Below, piece after piece: positions 40,912-61,100 of a stretch of 64,000 nt of DNA. The first letter of the stretch is position 1, and every line of letters starts with the position of its first letter. Origin of the DNA: Bolinopsis microptera (Eukaryota > Ctenophora > Tentaculata > Lobata > Bolinopsidae); the NCBI RefSeq assembly GCF_026151205.1, contig NC_087072.1:19055103-19119102 (forward strand), in the 5' to 3' direction. The notes beneath the pieces were generated by a model that was not told the DNA's origin, did not search any database, and was given only the letters and a program-made list of their open reading frames with translations. The position numbers and the translations under genes were made by a program.

Positions 40912-42174
40912 CGGGTAAATGCCTCACAGAATGGCTAGCCTCACAGAATGGCCAAATTTGTAAATGTTTTTGTAACTAATTTTTTATAAAAGACTGGTAG
41001 GTTTTGTGGATACCATATGAAACAAAAGTCTTCTGGCAACACTTCCTGTGGTGAAATCATTAACTAGGACCACATTTTCTGGCATAAATATGACTGTTTA
41101 TGTAGAAATTTTGAGCACTGAAAAATTTGTTTTCAAATTTTTGAACTAAGTTTACATTTTGGTGAGAACTTCTGGCACCAGTATGACAGAAGATGTTCAA
41201 AGAATAGTATTCATCAAAAAAAACGAACATTGTTCAATATAGGAAGAAAAAAATGCTAAAATGGCTACACGCCTCACAAAATGGCCAAAATATGCCTCAC
41301 AAAATTTGTTTTCAAATTTTTGAACTAAGTTTGCATTTTGGAGAGAACTTCTGGCACCAGTATGACAGAAGATGTTTAAAGAATAGTATTCATCAAACAA
41401 AACGAACATTGTTCAATTTAGGAAGAAACAAAATGTTAAAATGGCTAAACGCCTCACAAAATGGCCAAAATATGCCTCACAAAATGGCCAAAATTTAAAA
41501 CTCCTTTTATTCAATGAAACCATAAGTCTAAAGTATTCACAAGCTATTTATTATACAATAACACCCCAGATGGAGTGTTTTTACAGCCGAATGAAGGTTA
41601 TAAATCATGAAATCAGGGAATATGAACAACGCCACACAAAATGGCCATTTTTGGTGTAGGAAATTATGCCCTTTTTATTCAGTTCTAAGAAATTTCACCT
41701 ATATGGGGGTGTTAACAAGGCATATTAATACCAGCAGCATGCCTGAAACAAGAGCCAAAGGTTTTAGAAAAATAAAATTTTCTCGTTTTCTTTTTTTTTT
41801 GCCATTTTGTCAGGCATTTTTTCTTTTTTGTGAAATAATTTTTCACAGCTCAGTTTTTTCGTGAGTTTTAGGTTATTACCCCATTCCTTAATAGGTTTTC
41901 TAAGAACGTGTGGTGATAGAAATTTAAAAAGTATCTCCATCAACAAAATTATAGAAATTCAGATTTGGCCATTCTGTGAGGCATGTTTTTTTCGAGGAAG
42001 ATTTTCCGGCCAATTTTTCTCAAAGAAAAAATGGTTATGAGATTAAATGAACCCCCGGGAAGAAAAATATGAGTGTCAACTTAGCTTCTTATGAGATAAA
42101 AACTGGAATAAAGTGTGTTTTGTGACTTTGAGAGACCTTCCTTTTTTTTGGCCATTCTGTGAGGCAAATACCCG
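40912..42174. mobile_element. 1,263-bp TIR transposon with TA target and internal CCTCACA(A/G)AATGGC repeats
   Basis: TIRs start CGGGTAAATGCCTCACAG and, on the other strand, CGGGTATTTGCCTCACAG (24 bases, two mismatches), flanked by TA at 40910-40911 and 42175-42176. The TIR word GCCTCACA(A/G)AATGGCC recurs inside: direct copies near 40935, 41267, 41285, 41450, 41475 and 41632, and inverted copies near 41801 and 41966. A ~176-bp unit is tandemly doubled (about 41126-41301 and 41302-41480). No transposase frame. Multiple subterminal copies of a terminal word are typical transposase binding sites; that role is inferred. Confidence 0.85.
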
Positions 42175-42413
42175 TATTGTCTTAAAGTTTTAAGAGAACT
42201 CTCCTTAAATTATTTTAATGCAGTCACTCAGATAAGTTTTATACCAAGACACTTCAACAAAGACACTTACTCTGCCCTCAATAAGGGGCCATAATTGTTT
42301 CAATTATGTAACTGTATAGAATTATTATTATTATTATTATTTTGAGCAGAGACATTTGCTGTAAATAACATTTTCCACCTCATTTTTCTTTCCTATAGCT
42401 CAGTAGTCAGTGG

Positions 42414-50641
<8,228 letters not shown>

Positions 50642-51056
50642 TAAGGCTCTGCTCTTTTACTCCTGATACACAATATTATGTAGTACTTGTTTAGTTCATT
50701 TTTAAATATTGATTGTATTGTTATCCCAACCGTATCTAGATTAATTGTATTATTCGATATTTTGAATTATTGACCATTTCCTTTAAGAAAAGGAAACTAA
50801 ACATTTTATATTATGGGTTTTACGTTTCTAGGTGTTAATTGCTGTTCCATAATGAATTCTCATAGACTCGTAAAGTTAGTTTAACTTCAACTACATAGTT
50901 CAATTGTACTTGCATAGATTGAAGAATTTGCACTATAAATAGCATTTCTGGGTACCAAGGTCAGCTTTAACTACTCATCAGTAAAACTTTGGACGGGTTA
51001 TTGATCATCTGATATCTTAAATAGTAATTCAGAATTACGGAATTATTTCATATATA

Positions 51057-51062
51057 AATAAA
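51057..51062 (+). promoter_or_regulatory. Candidate poly(A) signal for copine
   Basis: AATAAA about 416 bases after the exon 12B stop and before the next gene begins at 51528. Confidence 0.5.
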
Positions 51063-51527
51063 GTATAATGATGCTTTGATCGCTGAATCAGACATGATAG
51101 GATAGTTGATAGTGTAATTTGTAGTGATCCTTGGGCTAGATTCAATTTACAACACTAGCTAAGAACTTTTATACTTAGGGTACTTAGTGCAATATACATA
51201 GTAATACTAATATACAAATTTAATGATTATGTGCTATTAGAAATATGTATTATAAAGTTTCTATGATGTTATTGGATTCTCTACTTTGACCCCGCAATGT
51301 GTCGAATTTTGACTGTGAATATCAAAACATCTTCAAATACAGCTTCTTTGATAAGTGAAATTGTCTCAAAAATAAAAATTTCAAAATTGCTGACATCTTT
51401 TTTTATTTTTCTAAACAGATAATTATATCAAACTGACAATCATTAAGAAGATGAATTAGAAGAAAAACGTATTTCCTTGGATTGCTCAGTGGAGTGATCA
51501 CTTGTAAGAAGATGTTACCAAGACAAC

Positions 51528-54500
51528 ATGGCTGTTCAAGTAAAAACACTAAAAGAAATCGTATTAGCTTACGTGTGTAGGAATATTGACATTCTTTTCA
51601 TAAAAGAGTGAGTTAGAAAAATAAAACAATGCTATTTTAAATACCTTTTTAATTTCTGATTCACAGTATTTAAAATTTATCCGATGTAATTTAATAACCC
51701 ACGAATCGATTTATCTGGATCAATCTTTAACGCAACATTTTTTCAGATTGTACAAGATTTCCAGATACCTCCGTGAAAACGACTGTGATGACGTCACGGA
51801 GTATTTTATAGATAACCAGGTACTTCCTACTTAGCAATTTAAATCGTACATGTGAAGAATACACCTTACTGCATACTATTACAACTTTACAAGGCTCGAG
51901 TATCTTTGGTTTTTTTCGAGCCCCCTCCTCGAGCCATCTCCTTATTTTCGTAAAAGAGATAAGAAATACTTTACCATGCATTGCTTATATATGCAATGTA
52001 CATTGTACATTGTGCAACGTACGTACTACATTACAGTTAAATGTACGAAAGCATGTGCTTCAAACCGTTAAATATTTGTAATACCATGTATTGCTCGATA
52101 TAAAGAAGATACATTGTAAATCAGGGTTGAAAGGATAAGGATTTCGTCGTTATCAACGTTTGATACGCCCCTTTACAATTATATGTAGTAATCGTCACTT
52201 TTTAGGAATTAAACGAAGAAATTTTGAAAGAGACGGCAGGTTCGTCGAACCATGCAATCAAAGTCTTGAGAGCCTTCCTTAAGTCACAGGGACTTCCCAA
52301 GGTTAGATATAATGGGCAGTGGGCACCCCCCTATAACGCATTTTAGAGTCTGATCAAGTATAATTACGTTTCGAAACCAATTTTAACTGATTTACAAGGA
52401 AATTCTCTTGAAATTATAAGAAATAATTCGTAAAACAATCACAAAGCCTTAAGCAGGTTATACATGTATATTGTATATTATGTATTTTCAACTCGGATAT
52501 AATGCATTACAAGTATTATAATATTTCTTGATATATCTACTCAGATTGTATGGAGAGAGTCTGACCAAAAGAATGACAGGATATCAGTTGGGCTCAGTAT
52601 AAACGATATCTCTGTCAAGGTGGATGAGGAGAGGAAGCCTAGGGCAAGGTATCTAGCTGCTAAGGTATGTGTAAATTGTGGATTAGAATTTATTTTTACT
52701 GACAATTTAATCAATTATTATGTCATTAAATTAAGTTACCTCATATAAATTTCGTACATTTTGTACAGTGCTGCGATTCTCAGTATAATATAAATACGAA
52801 GAACCTTTTCTGTAGACTATTAAATAGTGCACTACTGAGTGTTAGTTTTATTATCAAGTTATCAAGATTAGCAGCAATGCCTCCATCTGCAATATTTACG
52901 TCATAAGTGTTTCTCTTTTTCAGTTAATGTTAAGAAAGCTATTGTCCAAATACATCTCCGATCCTATCCTCAACAAATACAACCAACACGAAAAGGTTAC
53001 ATTTTACACATTACTAAGTTCTGGAGGTTGGAATTTTTAAAAACTTTTCAGTTTTTATTTCATACGAGAAACTATTTTGTTGTATTTCACTTCTAATAGC
53101 CTACTCACACAACTGATTTCCTCTCAGACCTACAGAAGAGCTCCTGTTTATGACTCTCACTCCTACCTCACCGGCAAATCAGTCCCGGCGTGCACAGTTA
53201 ACTCTGTAGACGAACTCCAGGGCTATGGTGAGTGTTAAGTTATTTACTTTCCTGTGTGACGTCATACCACGTGACATGACGCGTAGTGTGATATCATATC
53301 ACGTGACATGCCGCGTAGTGTGACGTCATAACACGTGGTACAATGTCATGTCACGTGGTATGACGAGCCTCAGCTCAGGGCTATGGTGAGTGTTATTTAC
53401 TTTTCTGTCTGTTGAAGAGGAGAAAACCCTCTCATCCTCTTAGCTGGCAGTTTCGTAAATACTCAGTATTGTCATGGGGGTAACCGCCCTGGGGTCTAAT
53501 TATTAGCTAGAGGCCCTGTTCACTGATATGGTACTTGCCAAGTGCCAATATCACACCCGATACTTCAGGCTCCAATAGAAGATAATATGTAGGACTATAA
53601 TGAACCTATTACATTACATCTGACTCGGACTAACTTATTCGACTGACAATTGTCTAAATTCTGGCTAAAGGACCACAATCTGCGCTAAAAACATTAAACA
53701 GATACTAAGTATTACAATTAAACGGAGAAGTTTAAAGTTTGTTTTCAGATTTCACAGAGGAAGAGAGGTGGGAGATACTGAAGAACATTTCAGAACATCG
53801 GTTGAGAAGATCCCACTACATGCTCGTTCTACACCCCAGCTGTCGGGAACTGGATTTCAGTTTCTGTCCTGCCGCTTTCTCACCGACCTTCTTAGAGCTC
53901 ATCTTCAAGAAGGCTAAGGATGTCGAAACTGTTAATCTGGACAATTGTTATAAAACGGTGAACAGTTCGTTGTGTGTGGAGACTATTGTCAAAAAATGTT
54001 GCAACCTAAGGAGTCTGAGCGTTAACAAGTTAGTTTTTATGATTTATTTTCATGGTCAGTATTTTGGAAGTTAAATGACAGTAATAATTCTTGATTTTTT
54101 AATTTCGTTATAATGACTTACTATCTTAGTTGTGAATTTGTGCGTTCGGAGAAGATCTTCGAGAACCTACGAAAGTACAAAGTTGATCTGGAAAAATTAA
54201 ACATTTCCAAGACTATGAAACTAAACGTCTCGGGGTCTCTTCAGTTTCAGAAGTATTTTAAAAGTCAACTTGGAAGGCGGTTGCGTGTTTTGGACATATC
54301 AGGTTTTTGAAAAGTTACTTTTTATGGAAGATTTAAAATTATTTGATTACAAAGTTGAAATATTGCCAATTTCATCCCTCATCTTACGATTAAATGCTGC
54401 TAAATGGATGTTGAGTAGATCAAGTATTCCCTGTTCAAATATGAACAGATTAAAGATACCACCTACATATATATTATATTGTACTTTATATGTGGCAGGT

Positions 54501-55927
54501 TTATCACTGTGTGTGAATGAACTGGGTTACCTTCTGGGGAGCTGCAAGAGATTGGTCAGTCTGAACCTGGCTGATACTAGGTTTGATTCCAGATGTTATT
54601 GTACAAACCACGATCCAGGACGGATTGAGTTCAATTCAACTGTCATCACTAATCTTCAGGTATGTTGTAGTTATATTCTATATTGTGGCATATATCATAC
54701 CCACTAAACCTAATTTAAGAGACGTTAGAAACGTCTTTTATGCTAATTTCTTATTATCGTACGTGTAAGTCAATATCGGAAGCCTGTACTGCTGTGGCAA
54801 TGTTTTGGCACTGACGTGCTATTCTTCCGATATAACAGAATAAATTGTGCGCAAAGTTTCAATCATAAATTTGAGATTACAGGTCTTTAATTCACAGCTT
54901 GTTATTTTTTTGCTTGATAAGAATTTTAGTAACACGAACACAAAAGAGATCTCATGTAAGTATTGCATAAATGCAACAACAAAAAAAAACACCGGACACG
55001 ATTCCTCAGTAGCTTGTTATGAAACAATAATTTGTACTAGAATGTGTGGGTCCACCTATTACATAATTAACATTTTCCTGAAACTAAACCCCATCGAAGT
55101 GCTATACATATTTTGCATACTTTTCTCTAACCATCACTTCCTCCAACCCCCAAAGGTTTACTGAGTAACCATATTGGTACTTTTAGATCACTTCAGAATA
55201 ACTTCTAACTATTGTATTTCACATTCCATAAAGCTATGTAGCATTTCAGCTCCGGATCTAACGATTCTAATCCCAGGATCTGAATATCTCCAGAACGTCG
55301 TGCAGCAAGCAAATACTAAAGTTGCTAATCGACAACAACAGAGGCTTAGCAAGCCTGTTAAAAGCATCTTCTGCGCTGACCAATGCCCAGGTTATCGCAG
55401 AACCTATCAATCTACTTAAACTGGAGCATCTGCGAGCTTTGGACATGTCATTTCAGGGTAAGAACTATTTGCTTCTGCGTGGCTTTGTTGAGCTCATACA
55501 TAATATGCAGGCTATGCCCTAGCATTATTTTCGATAAGGAACTAATTTTATTGCATAGACGGTGTCGAATTTCAGTTTGAACTTTCTTTGGATTCAAAAA
55601 TGTGTGGCAAATTGGAGCGTAATTTTGGAGCTGAGTAATATGTACATTACATTCTTATGTTTCCTACATCTTTAAACAGTTATGAGATTGGTATAATTGC
55701 TTTGCACTGCCACACAATTTACAGCTTCAGTTTTCACTGTTGTTAACTAATAGCTGTGTGTACCCCCTTAGGTAGTGGGGCGTATGAAGATTTTAGTCTT
55801 TACAAGCACGACCTGCCCATCTCCCTGCTCTACCTGAATGCTAGTGGGTTCTGTGATCTGGACATGTCCCATCTCTCTGTTGTCTGCCCTTATCTCCGCT
55901 CTCTCACTCTCAACGCTTGTATTATTA
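51528..55927 (+). CDS. Leucine-rich-repeat protein, 11 exons seen, 3' end not found
   Basis: Exons with matching phase and GT/AG junctions: 51528-51607, 51747-51819, 52206-52301, 52545-52664, 52924-52995, 53128-53227, 53749-54028, 54130-54302, 54499-54659, 55277-55457, 55772-55927. They give about 497 codons from an ATG (MAVQVKTLKEIVLAYVC). The first ~180 residues are helical and unrecognised. From exon 7 on, LRR-type motifs appear (CRELDFSFCP, VETVNLDNC, LEKLNIS, LRVLDIS, LVSLNLADT, LRALDMSFQ, LLYLNASG). The layout resembles F-box/LRR or ZYG11/ZER1-like substrate receptors of ubiquitin ligases, but I see no F-box or VHL box and do not assign it. Exon 11 ends at a GTGAGT donor, so at least one more exon is missing; the sequence ahead is poor. 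Confidence 0.8.
53228..53420. repeat. Intronic 33-bp repeats rich in CACGTG and TGACGTCA, and a copy of the exon 6 donor
   Basis: In the intron after exon 6 about three units of GTGTGACGTCATACCACGTG form occur at 53255-53355, with four CACGTG words and two TGACGTCA words. At about 53377-53415 the last bases of exon 6 and the start of the intron (CAGGGCTATGGTGAGTGTTA) are repeated, creating a second donor 160 bases downstream. Confidence 0.75.
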
Positions 55928-57170
55928 GTGAGTTACATTTCACATATGTCACAAATTTGACAACTGTTTAACCTAAGCCGAGAACTTTCCATTATCAGTG
56001 TACAGTTTCATTAAACTGTACATGAATGTGAAGTAGTTTCGTTTCATGTTTATTAATATTGAAATAAAAACGGTGAGTTAAAAAGTGTTAAAATGCCCCT
56101 GATTCAACATGCACCGCCACTCCTGGCTGCCCCTAACGCCACTGCTGGGTGCCCCTGAACCAAAACAGTGAACTGTAACTAACACCACGTGTTAATTCCC
56201 ACCTGATTTACCAGAAGTAGGATCATGTTACCAGATCTTAGTAAGCTGCTCAGCTTTATAACTCTTACCTAGCATTAAGCTAATAAGCTACTCGTATATC
56301 ATAACAAAATATTTGAACATTATTGTCGATGTTCAGCCCTCATCGATTAATCATTGGCGTGCGCAGGGGGGAGGCGACGCAGGCAAACTCTTTACGTCAT
56401 CGGAATGTGTATTAAAGTATGTATAAAGAACATAGTGGGTGTAGTTTGTTGTTAAAAATTTTTGAATTATAGATCATACGTAATATAAACGTTTTAAATT
56501 TACTATTTAATTACGTAATTTACTATTTAGGGTATTTAAAAACCGTCACACAGTTAAAGCGGAATATAAACGGTTGCATTAAATTGTTATTTAATAGAAT
56601 AATAAAATATCTGATATTAAATGGATTAGAGGAAGTCCTCCTATAGCCGTTAGATGAGCAACTATTTTACATATTGAGAAGCAGTAATACTAGCGGGCTG
56701 CGATCAATGGGGACTTGCCACCCCACGGCCTGGCAACATTAAAATATATCGACTCTGTTACATCGCTTCCTCAAATTATTTGTTCTAGCTTAGTAGTGTT
56801 GTATTAAACTGTCATTTGAATTATTCTAAAATTCAGGACTGCCATTACAATGAATATTCACTTAATGGGTACAATACAAAGTAACAATCAATTCCGTTTC
56901 TTAAATCGTATAATAAATAATTGCATAGTATACAAATTTGGGCGGGTGCAATTACCGATGAATTTTAGCCTGGTGGTTGGACCTTTGCCAGAATATAATA
57001 TCAAGAGACTTAGTTCCTTGTGTGGTGGCAGTGAAACTAAATTATCGAAGTCATAATATTGACAAATTTCGAAACTTCCAGGGCAGACAAGGGACTTTCG
57101 AGCAAGGTCAAAGCCTGGGAGATATGTCTCTACGCGGAGATGGGCCTGGGTTGAGTTCCTAGTGTAGAAT
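55928..57170. other. AT-rich spacer, no exon recognised
   Basis: I looked for a further LRR exon and saw none that I can support. A short block at 56100-56170 repeats CC(A/C)CTGCTGG-like words. No transposon ends were identified. Confidence 0.45.
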
Positions 57171-57850
57171 TTAATGAAAGTTCCTGGTAAAGAATCCTAG
57201 GAGGTTACCAAAAAAGGTTTTCCCTATAATCCAGTCTTGTCGACTGTTCCAAAAATTTGAAGATATGGTTGAGTTTACTGTTGTTAAGATCCTCCGTAGG
57301 GGTTTACCAAATATCCTCATTCTGAGCGTCATGAGCTGGATGCACTTGCAGAGGAGGTGCTGGGATGTTTCTGCTTCTCCTGGAAAGTGTTCACAATCTT
57401 GCGTCTCGAAGTTGACGTTGTTCGCCACGTTCTGAAAGTAAACTATCTATATGACAGCGGCCATGTTAACCATCTGATGTGAGTTCCTGAAAAATTAAAG
57501 TTCCTGTATTTATATTTGTTTAGGGACATCTCAAGAAGGGTTTTTCTTTGTCACTGAGTGTGGCCTAATTGGGAGGAAGGATTCTGGTCCTATGGGGATG
57601 TTGTTGGATTCGTCCCTTGCAAGTTCGTCCGCTAGTTTGTTACCGTATACTCCTTCATGTCCTGGAACATTTAAGTTCTACTCGATGTGAATACCTAGAG
57701 AGTTGAGTTGGTCTGAGATGTTCAGAGCGAACCTGAAGTTAAAACTGGTGCTGTCAAGCGCTTTAAATGCAGCCTGGGAATCTGAGAGGAATTAATAATT
57801 GTTTGGGATCCTAAGTTATCATTAGTCCAGACCACTTGGCGGTTCGGAGA
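57171..57850 (-). pseudogene. LINE RNase H and C-terminal zinc-knuckle remnant
   Basis: On the minus strand, about 57800 to 57560 reads SDSQAAFKALDSTSF, then VPGHEGVYGNKLADELARD, the last catalytic block of LINE-type RNase H, then GPESFLPIRP. From 57428 to 57171 it continues with a Cys/His segment (ETSQHLLCKC) and RMRIFGKPL, the usual tail of such proteins. Stops and frame changes interrupt it. None of the other LINEs in the window has an RNase H, so this is another family (I, Jockey or related group). Confidence 0.75.
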
Positions 57851-58129
57851 GGATTTTGTGGCCTTAAAATAATCTTACTCAGAGCTTCAGAGTTAGATAT
57901 TACCAAATCTGTATTATTACAATCGTTTACCCGCAGATACGAAAATAACGTGTCGTACAAAAGAGGATAGTCGAGGAAAAGCGGAAACTATTCCCCATTC
58001 TCTACAAAACCTTTCTTATTTAGTCAGGTAATTATTGTTTACTGATCTTCCCCGTTATAATCAATAAAATTTTCAATCCTTATATTTCTGTAGATAGATT
58101 TAGAGCCCTGTTATTTTTGGTGAATAGTT

Positions 58130-61100
58130 TGTATTTTTGTTTCTTTTTAGTTTTTTTTTTTTTTGTTTGTTTTTTTTTAGTTAATTTTTATGGTTATTTT
58201 TTTTAGTGTTATTTTTGGTTTAGTTTATTTTATTTTTTTGTGTTTTTATTTTTTTTTTTTTTATTTTTTTTTTTTTTTTTTTTTTTTTTGTTTTTTTTTT
58301 TTGTTGTTAGTTTTTTTTTATAGGTTTTAGTTTTCGGTTTTTTTTTTTTTTTTTTGTTTTGTTTAGGTTAGTTTTTTTTTTTTAGTTATAGTCTTTGTTT
58401 TTTTAGGAGGTAATTTTTTTTTATGTTTTTTTTTTTATATTTGTATTTTTATTTGTTTTTTTTTTTTTTTTTTTTTAGTTTTGTTTTTTTTTTTTAGTTT
58501 TTTTTTTTGTTTTTTTTTTTTTGTATGTTTATTTTTAGTTTTAGGTTTTTTTAGGTTTTTTTTAGTTATTTTTTTTTTTTTTTTTTAGGTTTTAGTTTAG
58601 CTTTTTAGTGGGTGATTTTATTGTTAGTGTAGATCTTTTTTGTTTGTATGTTTTTTTTTGTTAGTTTTTTATTTTTGGTTTTTATTTGTTGAGTTTGTTT
58701 TTTTTTTTTTTTATTTTTTTAGGTTTGTTGTTTGTTTGATATATCAGTTTTTATTATTTTTTTTTTTTTGATTGTTTTTGTTATTTTTTTTTTTGTTGGT
58801 TTTTTTTTGTATGTGGTTTGGTGGTTTTTTGTTTGTGTATTTTTAGTTTGTTTTTGTGTTTTTTTTTTTTTTTTGTTTTTATTTATCTTTTTTTGTTTTT
58901 TAGTTTTTTTTTTTTATTGTTTTTTGTTTTTTTTTTGTTTTTATTGTGTGTTTTTTTTGTTTTGTTTTTGTTTTTTTTTAGTTGTTTTGGGTTATTTTAG
59001 TTTTTTTTTTTTATTTTAGGTTTTTGTTTTGTTTGTGGGTTATTTTTTATTTTTTTAGATTTTAGGGTTTGTATTTAGTTTAGTTTCATTTTTATTTTTT
59101 TTTTTTGTTGGTTTAGCGAGGTAATTTTAGTATTTTTATTTGTTTTTATTTTTTTTATTTTTTATTTTTGTTATTTTTTTTAGTTATTTAGTGTATTTTT
59201 TTTTTTTGTTTTGGTTTTTTTTTAGTTTATTATTATTATTTTTATTTTTTTTTTTTTTTGTATTTTTTTTTGTTTATGTTTGTTTTTTTTTGTATTGTTT
59301 TGTTTATTTATTTTTTATTTTTTTTTTTTTTTTGTTTTTTTTTTTTTTTAGGTAGGTTTGGTTGGTGTTTATTGGGGTGTGTTGTGGTTGTATGGGAGGG
59401 TGGGGTGGATTTGGGTAGGGTGTTGGGGGGGGTGAGGGGTTTTTTTTTTTTTAGTAGTGTGTGTGTTTGTTTTTTGTGTGTGTGTTTGGTGGGGTGTTGT
59501 TTTTGGTGGTGTGTGGGTAGTTGGTGGTGGTTGGGTTTTTGTTGTGGTGGTGGGAGTGTTGGGTGTTTTTTTTGTTGGATTGGTATATTTGTTGGGTTTT
59601 GGTTGTGGAGGGGTTTTTGGTTTAGGGTTATTGGTTGTGTGTGTTTTATGTGTTTTGGAGATTAGTAGGTGATGGGGGTGGTTTTTTTTGGTGTTATGGC
59701 GAGAAGGGTTTTGGGTTTGTGTAGTTTTTTTGTGTTTGTTTTTGGAGGTGGGGTGGTGTGTGTGGTTGGGGGTTGAGTGATGTATGGGTGGGGGGTTGAG
59801 GTGGGGTGTGTTGGGTTGTGGTTGTTTTGTGTTTAGTGGGGGGGAGTTATTTGTGGTTGTTGTGTGTGTTTTTTGGTGGTGATGATTTGGTGGGGGCGGG
59901 GTGTGGGGGGTGGTGGTTGGGGGTGGGTGTGTGGTAGGGGGTTTTTAGTATAGTGTGAGTTAGGGGTGTGGGTAGGAGGTTTGGAGTAGGAGTATTTTGG
60001 TTTTTGTGGTTGGTGGAGGGGGTTGAGGTGTGGGGGTGTGGGGTGTGGGGGGGTGGTAGTTGGGTTTGGGTATGTTGTGTTGTGGTTTTGGTGTGGTGGG
60101 TGGGGGAGGAGGGTAGGGGAGGTGATTGGTGTTAGTATGGGTGTGTGGTGGGGATGGGGGTGTCTGTTGGGGTGGGGGTGTTGGGGGTTTGTGGTTTGGG
60201 TTGTTTGTATTTGGTTTGGTTTTTGAGAGGGGGAGGTTGGGGGTGATATGTGGTGGGTAGTGTGGGGGGTAGGGGGGTGGGGGTGGTGTTGGGGGAGGGT
60301 TGTGGGGTTGGTGGGTGTGTTTTTCTGGGAGGTGTGGAGGAGGTTGGTGGTTGGAGGTGGGGAGGTGTTATGGAGGTTGGAGTAGAGACGGGGGGGGGGG
60401 GGGGGTTTGTTGGTGGGATGAGGGAGGGGGTGGTTGGAGTTGGGGGGGGGGGGTGGGTGGGGTGGTGGTGGGGGGTGGGTTGGTGTGGGGGGTGGGTAGG
60501 GGGTTTGAGTTGTTGTAGGGTTTTTTTGTGTTTTTAGTGTAGTGTTTGTGGTTGAGTTGTTGTGTTGTTATGTGGTTGGGGTGTTAATGATGAGGGCGGG
60601 GATGTGGTTTGTTAGTTGGTTGGTGAGTGTGTGTAGGGGGGGAGGTATCTGTGTTGTGTTGTTTAGGGGTGTTGTGTTTGATTGGTGAGTGGTTTGGTTG
60701 AGGGGGGGTGTTGTGTGGATGTTTGGGGTGTGAGTTTGTGTTGTGATGTGTTGGTGTTTATGGGATTAGGTGTTTTTTTTAGTGTGGTTTGGGTTTGTAT
60801 TTGGGTGGGGGGTTTGGGTTTTGGGGGGAGTTGGTTTGGTGGAGGGTTTGGCTTTGTGTTATGGGTGGGTGGGGTCGTATTGGGGGGGTGTAGAGAGCGT
60901 GGTGTGGGGGGGGGTATGAGTTGGGGGTTGGGAGGGGGGGTGGGGGGGTGTGGGGTTATGGGGGTTTGGGTGTATGGTGGGTTTTTGGTGTGGGGTGTGG
61001 CGGGGGGATGATTATTGGGGGGGAGGGTGGGGGTGGAGGGGGAGGGTGTGGGTGGGGTTGGTGTTGGGGGTGGTGGGTTGGGGGTGGGGGGGGGGTGGTT

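Larger units (their letters stand above)
40195..42340 (+). mobile_element. LINE-C 3' end (5'-truncated) carrying two later insertions
   Basis: 40195-40262 is the tail of repeat R. From 40263 the sequence matches the LINE-C 3' UTR seen inverted at 6525-6980, and resumes after two insertions to finish at about 42340 in an ATT run. The insertions are at 40596-40889 and 40912-42174; at 6525-6980 both sites are empty. The copy ends about 60 bases before the splice acceptor of the first coding exon of copine (near 42398). Confidence 0.85.

Noticed and set aside
58732-59355. Phe-rich frames resembling membrane proteins
   Set aside because: Poly-T translation in the artefact block; no plausible protein.
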